Assembly (NCBI GenBank): GCA_963719135.1
Contig: CAVRAZ010000011.1
Span: 186,001 to 250,000 of the forward strand
From: CAVRAZ01 sp963719135
GTDB lineage: Bacteria > Pseudomonadota > Gammaproteobacteria > DSM-19610
Reading direction: 5' to 3'
DNA length: 64,000 nt
The position numbers and the translations under genes were made by a program. This document shows positions 43,262-53,288 of the stretch, piece by piece. The notes beneath the pieces were generated by a model. The model saw nothing but the letters and a program-made list of their open reading frames with translations. It did no database searches and was not told the origin of the DNA. The first letter of the stretch is position 1. Each line of letters begins with the position of its first letter.

Positions 43262-43957
43262 CTAATACCCCAGCACCTCCTTGACGAACGGGACGCTGAG
43301 TTTTTTCCGCGCCGCGAGCGACGCCATGTCCAGCCTGTCGAGCAGATCGAACAGCGCCGGCATCGCGCGCGGTCCACGGTGCATCAGGTAGCGCGCGGTG
43401 TCGTCCGGTATATCGAAGCCGCGTGACCGGGCGCGCAGTTGCAGCGCCTCCAGCCGTTCCCCGTCGGTGAGCGGCCGCACCTGGTAGACCAGCCCCCACT
43501 CCAGCCGCGAACGCAGGTCCGACAGCACCAGCGGCAAGCGGGCCGGCGCGCGGTCGGCGCTGACGATCAGGCCGGTGCCCGCCTCACGCAGCGCGTTGTA
43601 GCAGGAAAACAGAGCTTCCTCCCAGGCCCGCTGACCCATGATCGCCTCGATATCGTCGAGGCACACCAGGTCCAGGCCGGCCAGATCATCCAGCAGCGCG
43701 GGTGACAGCTCGGCCGCTTGTCTCAGCGCCACGTACATCGCACCGCGTCCCGCCTGCCGGGCGGCATGGCAGGCCGCCTGCAACAGATGCGTCTTGCCCT
43801 GCCCCGACGTGGACCAGCAGTAGCACAGCGAGTCACCCGTGCCGTGGGCGATGCTCTGCAACTGACTGACCAGTTCCCGATTGCCGCCCGCCAGGAAATT
43901 TGCGAAGCGCGCGGAATCGCGCAGTTGCACGCTCAGCGCCAGTTGCGGACCGCTCAC
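43262..43957 (-). CDS. hda: DnaA inactivator Hda
   Basis: AAA+ protein that, with the DNA-loaded sliding clamp, triggers ATP hydrolysis by DnaA to prevent extra initiation. GTG 43957 overlaps the upstream stop by three bases and gives 231 residues. The DnaA-like AAA+ motifs are clear: Walker A STSGQGKTHLLQA, Walker B LVCLDDIEAIMG and sensor DLRSRLEWGLVYQVRPL. The N-terminal clamp-binding motif reads PQLALSVQLRDSARFANF. The end carries the family tail KKLSVPFVKEVLGY. Confidence 0.92.
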   Translation of the reverse strand: MSGPQLALSVQLRDSARFANFLAGGNRELVSQLQSIAHGTGDSLCYCWSTSGQGKTHLLQAACHAARQAGRGAMYVALRQAAELSPALLDDLAGLDLVCLDDIEAIMGQRAWEEALFSCYNALREAGTGLIVSADRAPARLPLVLSDLRSRLEWGLVYQVRPLTDGERLEALQLRARSRGFDIPDDTARYLMHRGPRAMPALFDLLDRLDMASLAARKKLSVPFVKEVLGY

Positions 43958-44520
43958 GGCTTCGAAACGCCCCGCCGGCGCCCGGCCAGGCGGCTCCAGG
44001 TAATGACGTAGTCCACGCCGCTCCACACAGTCGACACCCCGACCGCATAGACCAGCAGGGTGAACAGCGCGTCGACCTCCCACTCGAACGCGCGCGACGC
44101 GATCACCAGCAGCACCAGCAGGATCTGCAACAGGGTGTTGAGTTTGCTGACGATGGTCGGCGCGGCTTCGACATGTTCGACGCGAAAGTGATAGGCCACC
44201 GCGCCGCTGACGATGACCAGATCGCGCACCAGTACCAGCACCACCAGCCACACCGGCAACAATCCCAGCCAGACCAGCGACAGGTAGCTGGAAAGAAGCA
44301 TCAGCTTGTCGGCCAGGGGGTCGAGCAGTGCGCCGAGCCGGCTGGCCCAGTTGAACTGCTTCGCGAGAAATCCGTCCAGCCCGTCCGACACGCCGGCGAT
44401 GAAGAACAGCAACAGCGCGCGGTCGAAGCGTTGGGCCAGCAGCGACCAGACGATCGGCGGCACCATCAGGATCCGCAGCGCGGTAATAATATTGGGTATG
44501 TCCCGGGGTCTCAGCAACAT
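43954..44520 (-). CDS. CDP-alcohol phosphatidyltransferase
   Basis: Membrane enzyme joining CDP-diacylglycerol to an alcohol; PgsA (phosphatidylglycerophosphate synthase) is the best-known member. The 188-residue protein has about five helices. The signature DG..A...G...D...D appears as SDGLDGFLAKQFNWASRLGALLDPLADK, with Lys in place of the usual Arg after the first Asp pair (AK instead of AR). The N-terminal IPNIITALRILMVPPIVW is typical. The exact alcohol (glycerol phosphate, serine or other) is not certain; pgsA is a possible name. It overlaps hda. Confidence 0.85.
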   Translation of the reverse strand: MLLRPRDIPNIITALRILMVPPIVWSLLAQRFDRALLLFFIAGVSDGLDGFLAKQFNWASRLGALLDPLADKLMLLSSYLSLVWLGLLPVWLVVLVLVRDLVIVSGAVAYHFRVEHVEAAPTIVSKLNTLLQILLVLLVIASRAFEWEVDALFTLLVYAVGVSTVWSGVDYVITWSRLAGRRRGVSKP

Positions 44521-44586
44521 CGGTCTCGTCGGTCCTGGCGATCCTTGCTGTGGTTCATGACTTTACTGAGCATCCATCAAATTGGC

Positions 44587-44667
44587 GACACCTGCGGGAG
44601 CGGCCTTTGGCCGCGAACCTGCGGCAGCCATGCTGTTCGCGCACGAACCCGCTCCGACGGGGGTGTC
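44587..44667. repeat. REP-like inverted pair between pgsA-like gene and purM
   Basis: Two arms face each other: GACACCTGCGGGAGCGGCC at 44587-44605 and GCTCCGACGGGGGTGTC at 44651-44667. The central part holds GGCCTTTGGCCGCGAA. This resembles the paired REP elements of pseudomonads and relatives. The gap from 44521 to 44946 also holds the divergent promoters of hda/pgsA-like and purM genes; apart from this I see nothing else in it. A similar half arm sits inside repeat copy A at 17261-17293. Confidence 0.6.
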
Positions 44668-44946
44668 AAGCAATTGTGCAGTTCTCAATAGTATATCCGT
44701 TTCGCGCGGGCTCCGGGTTTACCCGGCCGGGCGACTGCGAGTACCATACGCGTCTCGCGAGGCCGGTTCGCGCCGGACGGTTGTCGATCAGGTCCTTGCT
44801 CGCGCATGGCACAACGGCAACGCACGACGCGGCGCGGCAAGCCCCGTGGTCGAAGCCAGCCGGGACGCGGAGCGCAACAAGGCCCGATGAGCCTGTTCCG
44901 GCAATCCGCCGGTCTACAGATTGCCCCTTATTCCGTCGGAGTCAAG

Positions 44947-46008
44947 GTGTCGGACAACAACCCATCGCAATCCCAGCACACCGGTTCGATCAGCTACCGT
45001 GACGCCGGCGTCGATATCGACGCCGGCAATGCACTGGTCGAGCGCATCAAGCCCTTTGTCGCCAGAACCGGCAGGCCGGGTGTGGTCACCGGCCTCGGCG
45101 GTTTCGGGGCGTTGTTCGAGCTGCCGGTCGGCCGCTACCGGCAGCCGCTGCTGGTCTCGGGCACCGACGGCGTGGGCACCAAGCTCAAGCTGGCGATCGA
45201 AACCGGCCGCCACGACACCATCGGCATCGACCTGGTCGCGATGTGCGCCAACGACATCGTGGTCCAGGGCGCCGAACCGCTGTTCTTTCTCGACTACTAT
45301 GCCACCGGCAGACTCGATGTCGGGACCGCCGCCGAGGTCATTCGCGGCATCGCGCTCGGCTGCGAACAGGCGGGCGCGGCATTGATCGGCGGCGAGACGG
45401 CGGAAATGCCCGGCATGTACCAGTCGGACGATTACGATCTCGCCGGCTTCTGCGTCGGCATCGTGGAGAAGGATCGCCTGATCGACGGCACGCGCGTAGA
45501 GCACGGCGACGTGCTGATCGCCGTCGCATCCTCGGGTCCTCATTCGAACGGCTATTCGCTGATCCGCAGGATCCTCGACGTCAGCCGCGCCGACCATGCC
45601 CGGGAACTCGACGGCAAGCCGCTCATCAGGCACCTGCTGGAACCCACGCGCATTTACGTCAAGCCGCTGCTGAACCTGATCGAACAGGTCGACGTGCGCA
45701 GCCTGTGCCACATCACCGGCGGCGGCCTGCTGGAAAACCTGCCGAGGGTATTGCCGAACGGCTGCCGCGCCTTCATCGACGCGTCGAGTTGGGAGTGGCC
45801 CGCCGTGTTCCGCTGGTTGCAGCAACAGGGCAACGTCGAGACCAGGGAAATGTATCGCACGTTCAATTGCGGCGTCGGCATGGTTATCTGTGTCCCGGAA
45901 CGGGATCAGGGACGCTGCCTGCAATTGTTGAATGCCGCGGGCGAATCGGCCTGGACGCTGGGTCGCATCGAGGCGGCCGGCGGACCGGCGAGCGTCAGAA
46001 TCGCCTGA
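44947..46008 (+). CDS. purM: Phosphoribosylaminoimidazole synthetase (AIR synthetase)
   Basis: Fifth step of purine synthesis, closing the imidazole ring of FGAM to AIR. GTG 44947 (GGAG five bases before) gives 353 residues starting VSDNNPSQSQHTGSISYRDAG. Family motifs: SGTDGVGTKLKLA (phosphate loop), AMCANDIVVQGAEPLFFLDYYATG, GGETAEMPGMY, SSGPHSNGYSLIRR and HITGGGLLENLPRVL. ATG 44887 is an alternative, but the extra 20 residues do not match the family. purN follows after 10 bases, as in most gammaproteobacteria. Confidence 0.95.
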   Translation: MSDNNPSQSQHTGSISYRDAGVDIDAGNALVERIKPFVARTGRPGVVTGLGGFGALFELPVGRYRQPLLVSGTDGVGTKLKLAIETGRHDTIGIDLVAMCANDIVVQGAEPLFFLDYYATGRLDVGTAAEVIRGIALGCEQAGAALIGGETAEMPGMYQSDDYDLAGFCVGIVEKDRLIDGTRVEHGDVLIAVASSGPHSNGYSLIRRILDVSRADHARELDGKPLIRHLLEPTRIYVKPLLNLIEQVDVRSLCHITGGGLLENLPRVLPNGCRAFIDASSWEWPAVFRWLQQQGNVETREMYRTFNCGVGMVICVPERDQGRCLQLLNAAGESAWTLGRIEAAGGPASVRIA

Positions 46009-46018
46009 ACCGCCGCAC

Positions 46019-46696
46019 ATGACGATGCCCGCACGCGGAGAGACCGGGCGCTTGCCCATCGTCGTGCTGATTTCGGGGCGCGGTTCCAACCTGAAGGCGA
46101 TCATCGACGCGATCGCCAACGACGGACTGCCGGTCGACATCCGTGCCGTGATCACCGATCGCCCCGGCGCCGCGGGTCTGCGCCACGCACGCACGGCCGG
46201 CATCGCGACCGCGGCCATCGATCCCGCCGAATTTCCCGCTCGGAAACATTTCGACGCGGCGCTCATCGCCCGTATCGATCGCCAGGCTCCGGGGCTGGTC
46301 GTGCTGGCCGGCTTCATGCGCGTTCTTTCGCCGCACTTCGTCGCCCACTACGCCGGACGCCTGATCAACATCCACCCGTCGCTGCTCCCCGCCTTCAAAG
46401 GCCTGAACACACACCGCCGCGCGCTGAGCGCCGGCGCCAGGGAACACGGCGCGAGCGTGCACCTGGTGACCGAGGAACTGGACGGCGGACCGGTGGTCGT
46501 ACAGGTGGCCGTACCGGTGCGGCCGGACGATACGGCCGAGACGCTTGCGGCGCGCGTGTTGAAACAGGAACATTGGCTTTATCCGATCGCGATCCGCTGG
46601 TTTGCCGAACGCCGACTCACCTGCGACGACGGCCGGGTCCTGCTGGACGGCCGGCCCCTCGAAGCACCGGTCCGTCTGCCGGCGCAGCCCGATTGA
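46019..46696 (+). CDS. purN: Phosphoribosylglycinamide formyltransferase
   Basis: Transfers a formyl group from 10-formyl-THF to GAR in purine synthesis. The 225-residue protein starts at ATG 46019 (or 46025). Catalytic elements: VVLISGRGSNLKAIIDA at the phosphate site, AGFMRVLSPHFVAHYAGRLINIHPSLLPAFKG with the catalytic Asn and His, and HLVTEELDGGPVVVQ with the catalytic Asp. A short extra tail (PLEAPVRLPAQPD) is within the normal range. It follows purM and precedes a DUF3108 gene, the order seen in Pseudomonas. Confidence 0.95.
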   Translation: MTMPARGETGRLPIVVLISGRGSNLKAIIDAIANDGLPVDIRAVITDRPGAAGLRHARTAGIATAAIDPAEFPARKHFDAALIARIDRQAPGLVVLAGFMRVLSPHFVAHYAGRLINIHPSLLPAFKGLNTHRRALSAGAREHGASVHLVTEELDGGPVVVQVAVPVRPDDTAETLAARVLKQEHWLYPIAIRWFAERRLTCDDGRVLLDGRPLEAPVRLPAQPD

Positions 46697-46717
46697 GTCC
46701 GAAACAAAGGTGACCGA

Positions 46718-47473
46718 ATGACATCCTTGCACCGTCTGCTGCCCGCCGCTTTCCGCTGCTGGGTGGTCGGACTCTGGTTCGCGCTGGCACCGCTGGCGGC
46801 GGAAGCCGATCCGCAAATACCGGTATTCAGCGCCCACTACGATGTGCGCATCAACGGCATCACCGTCGGCGATGCCGAATTCAGCCTGGCGCCGGCCGGC
46901 GGGAACCGCTACGTCTATCGCCAGTCGAGCAAGTCGACCGGTGTGGCCGCGCTGTTCGGCGGCCAGTCGGTGAAAGAGACCAGCCGCTGGGAGTTGACCG
47001 CGCAGGGCGTCATCCGGCCGCTGACCTACCGCTACCGGCGCGAAGGCGGCGATGACGACGACGACCGCGATGTCGAACTGGTCTTCGACTGGGAGCACCA
47101 CCGGGTCGAGAACCGGGTGGCGGGACAGCCATGGTCGATGGACATCCCCGACGGGACGCTCGACAAGCTGCTGGTGCAGGTGGCCATGCTGCTCGACCTG
47201 CGCACCGGACAGACCGAATTCAGCTATCCAGTCGCCGACGGCGGCCGCCTCAAGCGCTACCGCTTCGCCGTGGTCGGCGAGGAAACGCTGCAACTGCCGG
47301 ACGGCAAGCACCCGGCGATCAAACTCCAGCGCACCGACGACGACCGCGACAAGACCTACATCTGGGTCGCGCCGGACCTGGGTTACATACCGATCCGCTT
47401 TTTGAAACTGAAAAGGACCGGCATCAAATACGAAATGCGCCTGCGCGATTTCAGCCGCGATGCCGAGACCTGA
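46718..47473 (+). CDS. DUF3108 periplasmic protein
   Basis: A 251-residue exported protein with a signal peptide (CWVVGLWFALAPLAAEA). The DUF3108 domain covers the rest (FSAHYDVRINGITVGDAEFSL, YVYRQSSKSTGVAALFGGQ, ETSRWELTAQGVIRPLTYRY, GTLDKLLVQVAMLLDL, TYIWVAPDLGYIPIRF). The fold is a beta-rich sheet probably related to lipid-binding LolA-like proteins; function unknown. It follows purMN directly in this and related genomes without known reason. Repeat copy E begins 28 bases after the stop. Confidence 0.9.
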   Translation: MTSLHRLLPAAFRCWVVGLWFALAPLAAEADPQIPVFSAHYDVRINGITVGDAEFSLAPAGGNRYVYRQSSKSTGVAALFGGQSVKETSRWELTAQGVIRPLTYRYRREGGDDDDDRDVELVFDWEHHRVENRVAGQPWSMDIPDGTLDKLLVQVAMLLDLRTGQTEFSYPVADGGRLKRYRFAVVGEETLQLPDGKHPAIKLQRTDDDRDKTYIWVAPDLGYIPIRFLKLKRTGIKYEMRLRDFSRDAET

Positions 47474-47500
47474 GGTTGGTTGGGTTACCAGGGTGTGAAG

Positions 47501-47873
47501 AAACCCTGTTTAACCGCAAAGGACGCCAAGGACGCGAAGGGAAAGCACCTTTTACCACAAAGCACACAAAGGACACGAAGAAGAACATTGTCACTGCCGG
47601 GGCGTCCACCGCGCGTGGCAACGAACTGCCACACCGAGTCTGCGCCAAGCGTCAGCGATGCCGGGAATTTGTACCCGGCTGACTCTATGGATTCGTGCTA
47701 TCTATATTTGGAAAGCGGACTTGTCCGCGAGCCTGCCGCTACCGTACCTTCAGTGGCAAGCCCTGAAGGTATCGCGACACAAGGCTGAATCAATCGGTAC
47801 CTTCGTGTCCTTTGTGTGCTTTGTGGTTAACAGGGTGCGTTACCTTGGCGTCCTTTGCGGTTAAACAATGTTT
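47501..47873. repeat. Nested inverted-repeat intergenic element, copy E
   Basis: Outer arms at 47501-47540 and 47842-47873 (AACCGCAAAGGACGCCAAGG and its complement), inner arms at 47552-47580 and 47801-47828, matching over 27 bp (ACCACAAAGCACACAAAGG). The interior of about 220 bases contains GCGGACTTGTCCGCGAG near 47716, akin to the palindromic centre of copies A and D. The element occupies the entire gap between the DUF3108 gene and dcd and ends nine bases from the dcd stop. Confidence 0.85.
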
Positions 47874-47881
47874 CACAACAC

Positions 47882-48451
47882 TCACGCCTTCGGCAGCGTC
47901 ACACCGGTCTGGCCCTGGTACTTGCCGCGGCGGTCCTTGTACGAAGTCTCGCAGACCTCGTCCGATTCGAAGAACAGTACCTGGGCAATGCCTTCGTTGG
48001 CGTAGATCTTGGCCGGCAGCGTCGTGGTGTTGGAAAACTCCAGGGTGACGTGCCCCTCCCACTCCGGCTCCAGCGGCGTCACGTTGACGATGATGCCGCA
48101 GCGCGCATAGGTCGACTTGCCCAGGCAGATCGTCAGCACATCGCGCGGAATGCGGAAATACTCGACGGTGCGCGCCAGCGCGAACGAATTGGGCGGAATG
48201 ATGCAAACGTCGGACCTGACGTCGACGAAGCTGTCGTCGTCGAAGTTCTTGGGATCGACGATGGCGGAATTGATGTTGGTGAAGATCTTGAATTCGTCGG
48301 CACAGCGGACGTCGTAGCCATAACTCGAGGTGCCGTAAGAGATCAACCTGCCGCGTTCGGAATGCTCGCGCACCTGGCCGGCCTCGAAGGGTTCGATCAT
48401 GCCGTGCTGTTGCGCCATCCGGCGGATCCACTTATCCGATTTTATCGACAT
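47882..48451 (-). CDS. dcd: dCTP deaminase
   Basis: Deaminates dCTP to dUTP, the main route to dTMP in gammaproteobacteria. ATG 48451 (MSIKSDKWIRR) gives 189 residues, the usual length. Conserved are the substrate loop SSYGYDVRCADEF, the catalytic Glu in LEPEWEGHVTLEFSN, GKSTYARCGIIVNVTPLE and the C-terminal lid YQGQTGVTLPKA. It lies downstream of mrp on the same strand, as in Pseudomonas (dcd-apbC-metG). The repeat element borders its 3' end. Confidence 0.95.
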   Translation of the reverse strand: MSIKSDKWIRRMAQQHGMIEPFEAGQVREHSERGRLISYGTSSYGYDVRCADEFKIFTNINSAIVDPKNFDDDSFVDVRSDVCIIPPNSFALARTVEYFRIPRDVLTICLGKSTYARCGIIVNVTPLEPEWEGHVTLEFSNTTTLPAKIYANEGIAQVLFFESDEVCETSYKDRRGKYQGQTGVTLPKA

Positions 48452-48518
48452 CTGGCCTGCGGCGACGGATTTCGCATCCGTCCCCTCTCCGAGAAAACCG
48501 CAACGATACCACAAGGAA

Positions 48519-48542
48519 GGGGACGCACTTAAGTCCGTCCCC
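48519..48542. repeat. Near-perfect 24-bp palindrome between mrp and dcd
   Basis: GGGGACG (48519-48525) pairs with CGTCCCC (48536-48542) around a central ACTTAAGT. It lies in the 102-base gap between two minus-strand genes. The GGGGACGNA...CGTCCCC form recalls the REP sequences mobilised by REP-associated tyrosine transposases. No such transposase gene is in the window. It could also act as an intercistronic hairpin. Confidence 0.5.
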
Positions 48543-48553
48543 GGGCGGCTGTA

Positions 48554-49645
<1,092 letters not shown>

Positions 49646-50002
49646 TGCCTTGGTATCCTCTTGTATCCAGTAACCGGCTGGCCGGACTGAAAAAAACCTT
49701 CAATTTAGCAGCGAACGATTGTACACAATCTGCCGGTGCCGGTCTCCATCGGTGTTTGTGCGGGTTTGCGCCCCGCCCGGATGCCGCTTCCCGGACCGAA
49801 GGGTCGACGCGCCCGGACGCGGACCTGCCGCCCGCGCGTCGCAGCCGTCTCGTTGCGACGTGCACCGACCCGTCATTCCGGCGAAGGCCGGAATCCAGCG
49901 GTTCAAGGACGGACGGGAACCGGCGCACTGCAATCAACCGTGATCCGAGCCCGACAGTTCTGGCATAATGATTCGTTAACCCACGAAGCACACAGGTTTT
50001 TG
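49646..50002. other. Divergent intergenic region with a REP-like palindrome
   Basis: The region between mrp (minus) and metG (plus). At 49875-49894 a palindrome ATTCCGGC-GAAG-GCCGGAAT sits within GTCATTCCGGCGAAGGCCGG, a common dispersed proteobacterial intergenic sequence. Promoters for both genes are expected, but no clear -35/-10 pair was found. Nothing else is seen. Confidence 0.5.
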
Positions 50003-52043
50003 ATGTCCGACGCACGACGTTCACTGCTGGTCACCAGCGCCCTGCCCTACGCCAACGGCCCCATCCACATCGGTCACCTGGTCGAATACGTCCAGACCGA
50101 CATCTGGGTGCGGTTCCACAAGGCCAGGGGGCACGAGTGCCTGTATGTCTGCGCCGACGACGCCCACGGCACGCCGATCATGCTGCGCGCCCGCCAGGAG
50201 CACACAACACCCGAGGCGCTGATCGAGCGGATGGCCGCGGAACACCAGGCCGACTTCGCGGGATTCGGGATCGGGTTCGACAACTATTACAGCACCCACT
50301 CGCCGGAAAACCGCGCGTTCTGCGAGGCCATCTATCTGAAGCTGCGCGACGCGGGTCACATCGCACGCCGCAGCATCAGCCAGTTCTACGACCCCGAAAA
50401 GGCCCTGTTCCTGCCGGACCGGTTCATCAAGGGCACCTGCCCGCGCTGCGGCACCGACGACCAGTACGGCGACAACTGCGAAAGCTGCGGTGCGACCTAC
50501 GACGCCGGCGAACTCAAGAACCCGCGCTCGGTGCTCACCGGCGCGACGCCGATACTCAAGGACTCCGGAGCACTACTTCTTCAAGCTGCGCGGATTTCCA
50601 GTCGATGCTGCGCGACTGACGTCGGCAACGTCGACCCAGCCCGAAGTCGCCAACAAGATGAACGAGTGGCTCGCCACCGGCCTGCACGACTGGGATATTT
50701 CGCGCGACGCGCCCTATTTCGGCTTCGAGATTCCCGATGCGCCGGGCAAGTATTTCTACGTCTGGCTGGACGCGCCGATCGGCTACATGGCCAGTTTCAG
50801 GAATCTGTGCGACCGGCGCGGCCTGGATTTCGACGCCTGGTGGCGCACCGATTCGAAGGCCGAACTCTATCATTTCATCGGCAAGGACATCCTGCGCTTC
50901 CACGCGCTGTTCTGGCCGGCCATGCTCGAAGGCGCCGGGTACCGCCGGCCCACCGCCGTGTTCGCGCACGGGTTCCTGACCGTGAACGGACAGAAGATGT
51001 CCAAGTCGCGCGGCACCTTCATCAAGGCGCGCACCTGGCTGGACCACCTGAACCCGGAATACCTCCGCTATTACTTCGCCGCCAAACTCGGCAGCGGCGT
51101 CGACGACATCGACCTCAGCCTCGACGACTTCATGCTGCGCGTCAACAGCGACCTGGTCGGCAAGTACATCAACATCGCCAGCCGCACGGCGAATTTCATT
51201 ACCAAACACTTCGACGGCCGGCTGCTCGCCGCGGGCGAATTCTGCGCCGATGCCGCCGATCAGCAGCAATACCTCGATGGCGTGCACGGCGGGTCATTTC
51301 TGGTCGCCGAAAATTTCGAACGCCGCGAATACCGACAGGCGGTGCGCGAAATCATGCAGGCGGCCGACGAGATCAACCAGTATTTCGACCACCACGAACC
51401 CTGGAAACTGGCGAAAGACCCGGCGCGCAAACACGACCTGCACCGCATCTGCTCGCGCATCATGCACGGGTTCTACCTGCTGTCGATCTGGCTGAGCCCC
51501 ATCATCCCCGGCATTACCGGCCGCGTCGCGCGCGAACTGTTCGGCATGGACCGCGACTTCCGCTGGGCCGACTTCGAGACATTTCCCCAACACATCAACC
51601 CCTATCAACACCTGGCCAAACGGGTCGAACCGGAGGCGATCGCCGCCATGACAGACGCATCCCAGGAACACCTGACACCCACGCCGGCCGGCCCGCTGGC
51701 CGGCGATCCGATCAGTCCGACCATCGATTACGCGGAGTTCGCCAGGACCGACCTGCGCATCGCGAAAATCGTCAAGGCCGAAGCCGTGCCCGAGGCCGAC
51801 AAGCTGCTGCGCCTGACGCTGGACATCGGCGGCGAGACGCGCAACGTATTCGCCGGGATCAAGAGCGCCTACACGCCGGAACAACTGGAAGGCAGACTCA
51901 CCGTCATGGTCGCCAACCTGGCGCCGCGCAAGATGCGCTTCGGCGTATCGGAGGGCATGGTGCTGGCGGCCGGCCCCGGCGGCAGGGACCTGTTCATTCT
52001 CGAGCCGCATCAGGGCGCCGCGCCCGGCATGCGGGTCAAATGA
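50003..52043 (+). CDS. metG: Methionyl-tRNA synthetase, frameshifted
   Basis: Charges tRNA-Met. From ATG 50003 the catalytic domain begins with PYANGPIHIGHLVEYVQTD (HIGH motif) and holds the zinc knuckle CPRCGTDDQYGDNCESC. Frame is lost at about 50566 (extra base in TCCGGAG), lost again near 50592 and partly restored near 50618, so a stretch of 18 codons (SEHYFFKLRDFQSMLRDW) lies in shifted frames. From 50620 the second frame continues with DISRDAPYFGFEIP, the KMSKS loop (GQKMSKSRGTF), the anticodon-binding domain and the C-terminal EMAP/Trbp111 domain. About 680 residues would result, the normal length. The gene is essential, so an error in the sequence is the best explanation. Confidence 0.9.
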
Positions 52044-52133
52044 CACAGTCGAATCCGGGAATTCGGCGGTTGCGGCCGGAGCGCGCAGAGTCGATGATGC
52101 TAAGACCACGCCGATACGGAAGCCTTGGTATTT

Positions 52134-52715
52134 ATGGGTGAATATGCGCTCATTCTTGTGAGCACCGTGCTCGTCAACAACTTCGTACTGGTGAAGTTCC
52201 TCGGACTGTGTCCGTTCATGGGCGTATCCCGCAAACTGGAAACGGCCATGGGCATGTCGCTCGCGACCACGTTCGTGCTGACGCTGTCGTCGGTGTGCAG
52301 CTATTTGGTCAACGAATACCTGCTGGCGCCGCTGGGCCTGGAATACCTGCAGACCATCGCGTTCATCCTGGTGATCGCCGCGGTCGTGCAGTTCACCGAA
52401 CTGGTGGTGCACAAGACCAGTCCGCTGCTGTACCAGGTACTGGGGATCTTCCTGCCGCTGATCACCACCAACTGCGCCGTGCTCGGCGTCGCCCTGCTCA
52501 ACACGCAGTTGAAACACGGCTTCATCGAATCGGCGCTGTACGGATTCGGCGCCGCACTCGGCTTTTCGCTGGTGCTGGTGCTGTTTTCGGCGATGCGCGA
52601 GCGCGTCGCCGTGGCCGATGTGCCGGTCGCGTTCCGCGGCTCGGCCATCGCCCTGATCACCGCCGGACTGATGTCGCTCGCGTTCATGGGCTTTTCGGGG
52701 CTGGTCAGGGGCTGA
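52134..52715 (+). CDS. rnfA: Electron transport complex subunit RsxA/RnfA
   Basis: Membrane subunit of the ion-pumping Rnf complex (ferredoxin:NAD+ oxidoreductase, or the SoxR-reducing Rsx complex). ATG 52134 (MGEYALILVSTVLVNN) gives 193 residues and six helices. Conserved motifs are FLGLCPFMGVSRKLETAMGM and, in the second half, GIFLPLITTNCAVLGVALLN; the two buried Cys are the ligands of the membrane [2Fe-2S] cluster shared with RnfE. TTG 52125 is a less likely start. First gene of rnfABCDGE-nth. Confidence 0.94.
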   Translation: MGEYALILVSTVLVNNFVLVKFLGLCPFMGVSRKLETAMGMSLATTFVLTLSSVCSYLVNEYLLAPLGLEYLQTIAFILVIAAVVQFTELVVHKTSPLLYQVLGIFLPLITTNCAVLGVALLNTQLKHGFIESALYGFGAALGFSLVLVLFSAMRERVAVADVPVAFRGSAIALITAGLMSLAFMGFSGLVRG

Positions 52716-52716
52716 G

Positions 52717-53259
52717 GTGCTGACGGCGATACTCGCGCTGGGTCTGCTGGCCGCGGCTTTCGGGCTGCTGCTCGGTTACGCGGCGGTGCGTTTCAAGGTC
52801 CAGGGTGATCCGCTGGCCGACAAGATCGATGCGCTGCTGCCGCAGACGCAGTGCGGCCAGTGCACGTTCGCCGGCTGCCGCCCCTACGCCGAGGCGATCG
52901 CCGCCGGCGAGGCGGACATCAATCAATGCCCGCCGGGCGGCGAAGCGACCATTCAGGCGCTGGCGGACCTGCTCGGCGTCGACCCCAAGCCGTTGAACGC
53001 CGAACACGGCGAGCATACGGAAAAGAGGGTCGCGGTGATCGACGAGCAGATCTGTATCGGCTGCACGCTCTGCATCCAGGCCTGCCCGGTCGACGCCATC
53101 CTGGGCGCGGCCAAACAGATGCACACCGTCATCGACGCGGAATGCACCGGCTGCGAACTGTGCCTGTCGCCGTGTCCGGTCGACTGCATCCGGATGGTGC
53201 CCGCGCTGCGCGGCATCGAACACTGGAAATGGCCCTACCCGGAACAGGCCGCCTCCTGA
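52717..53259 (+). CDS. rnfB: Electron transport complex subunit RsxB/RnfB
   Basis: Ferredoxin-like subunit that accepts electrons on the cytoplasmic side. The 180-residue protein has an N-terminal anchor helix (1-25). A [4Fe-4S] domain uses Cys46, 49, 54 and 71 (QCGQCTFAGC, NQCPPGG). Two more [4Fe-4S] sites follow (CIGCTLCIQACP and CTGCELCLSPCP). GTG 52717 starts one base after the rnfA stop. It lacks the longer C-terminal extension found in Rnf of clostridia, as usual for gammaproteobacteria. Confidence 0.94.
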   Translation: MLTAILALGLLAAAFGLLLGYAAVRFKVQGDPLADKIDALLPQTQCGQCTFAGCRPYAEAIAAGEADINQCPPGGEATIQALADLLGVDPKPLNAEHGEHTEKRVAVIDEQICIGCTLCIQACPVDAILGAAKQMHTVIDAECTGCELCLSPCPVDCIRMVPALRGIEHWKWPYPEQAAS

Positions 53260-53288
53260 ACGGAGCGGCGCCGAGCAACCGAGACATC

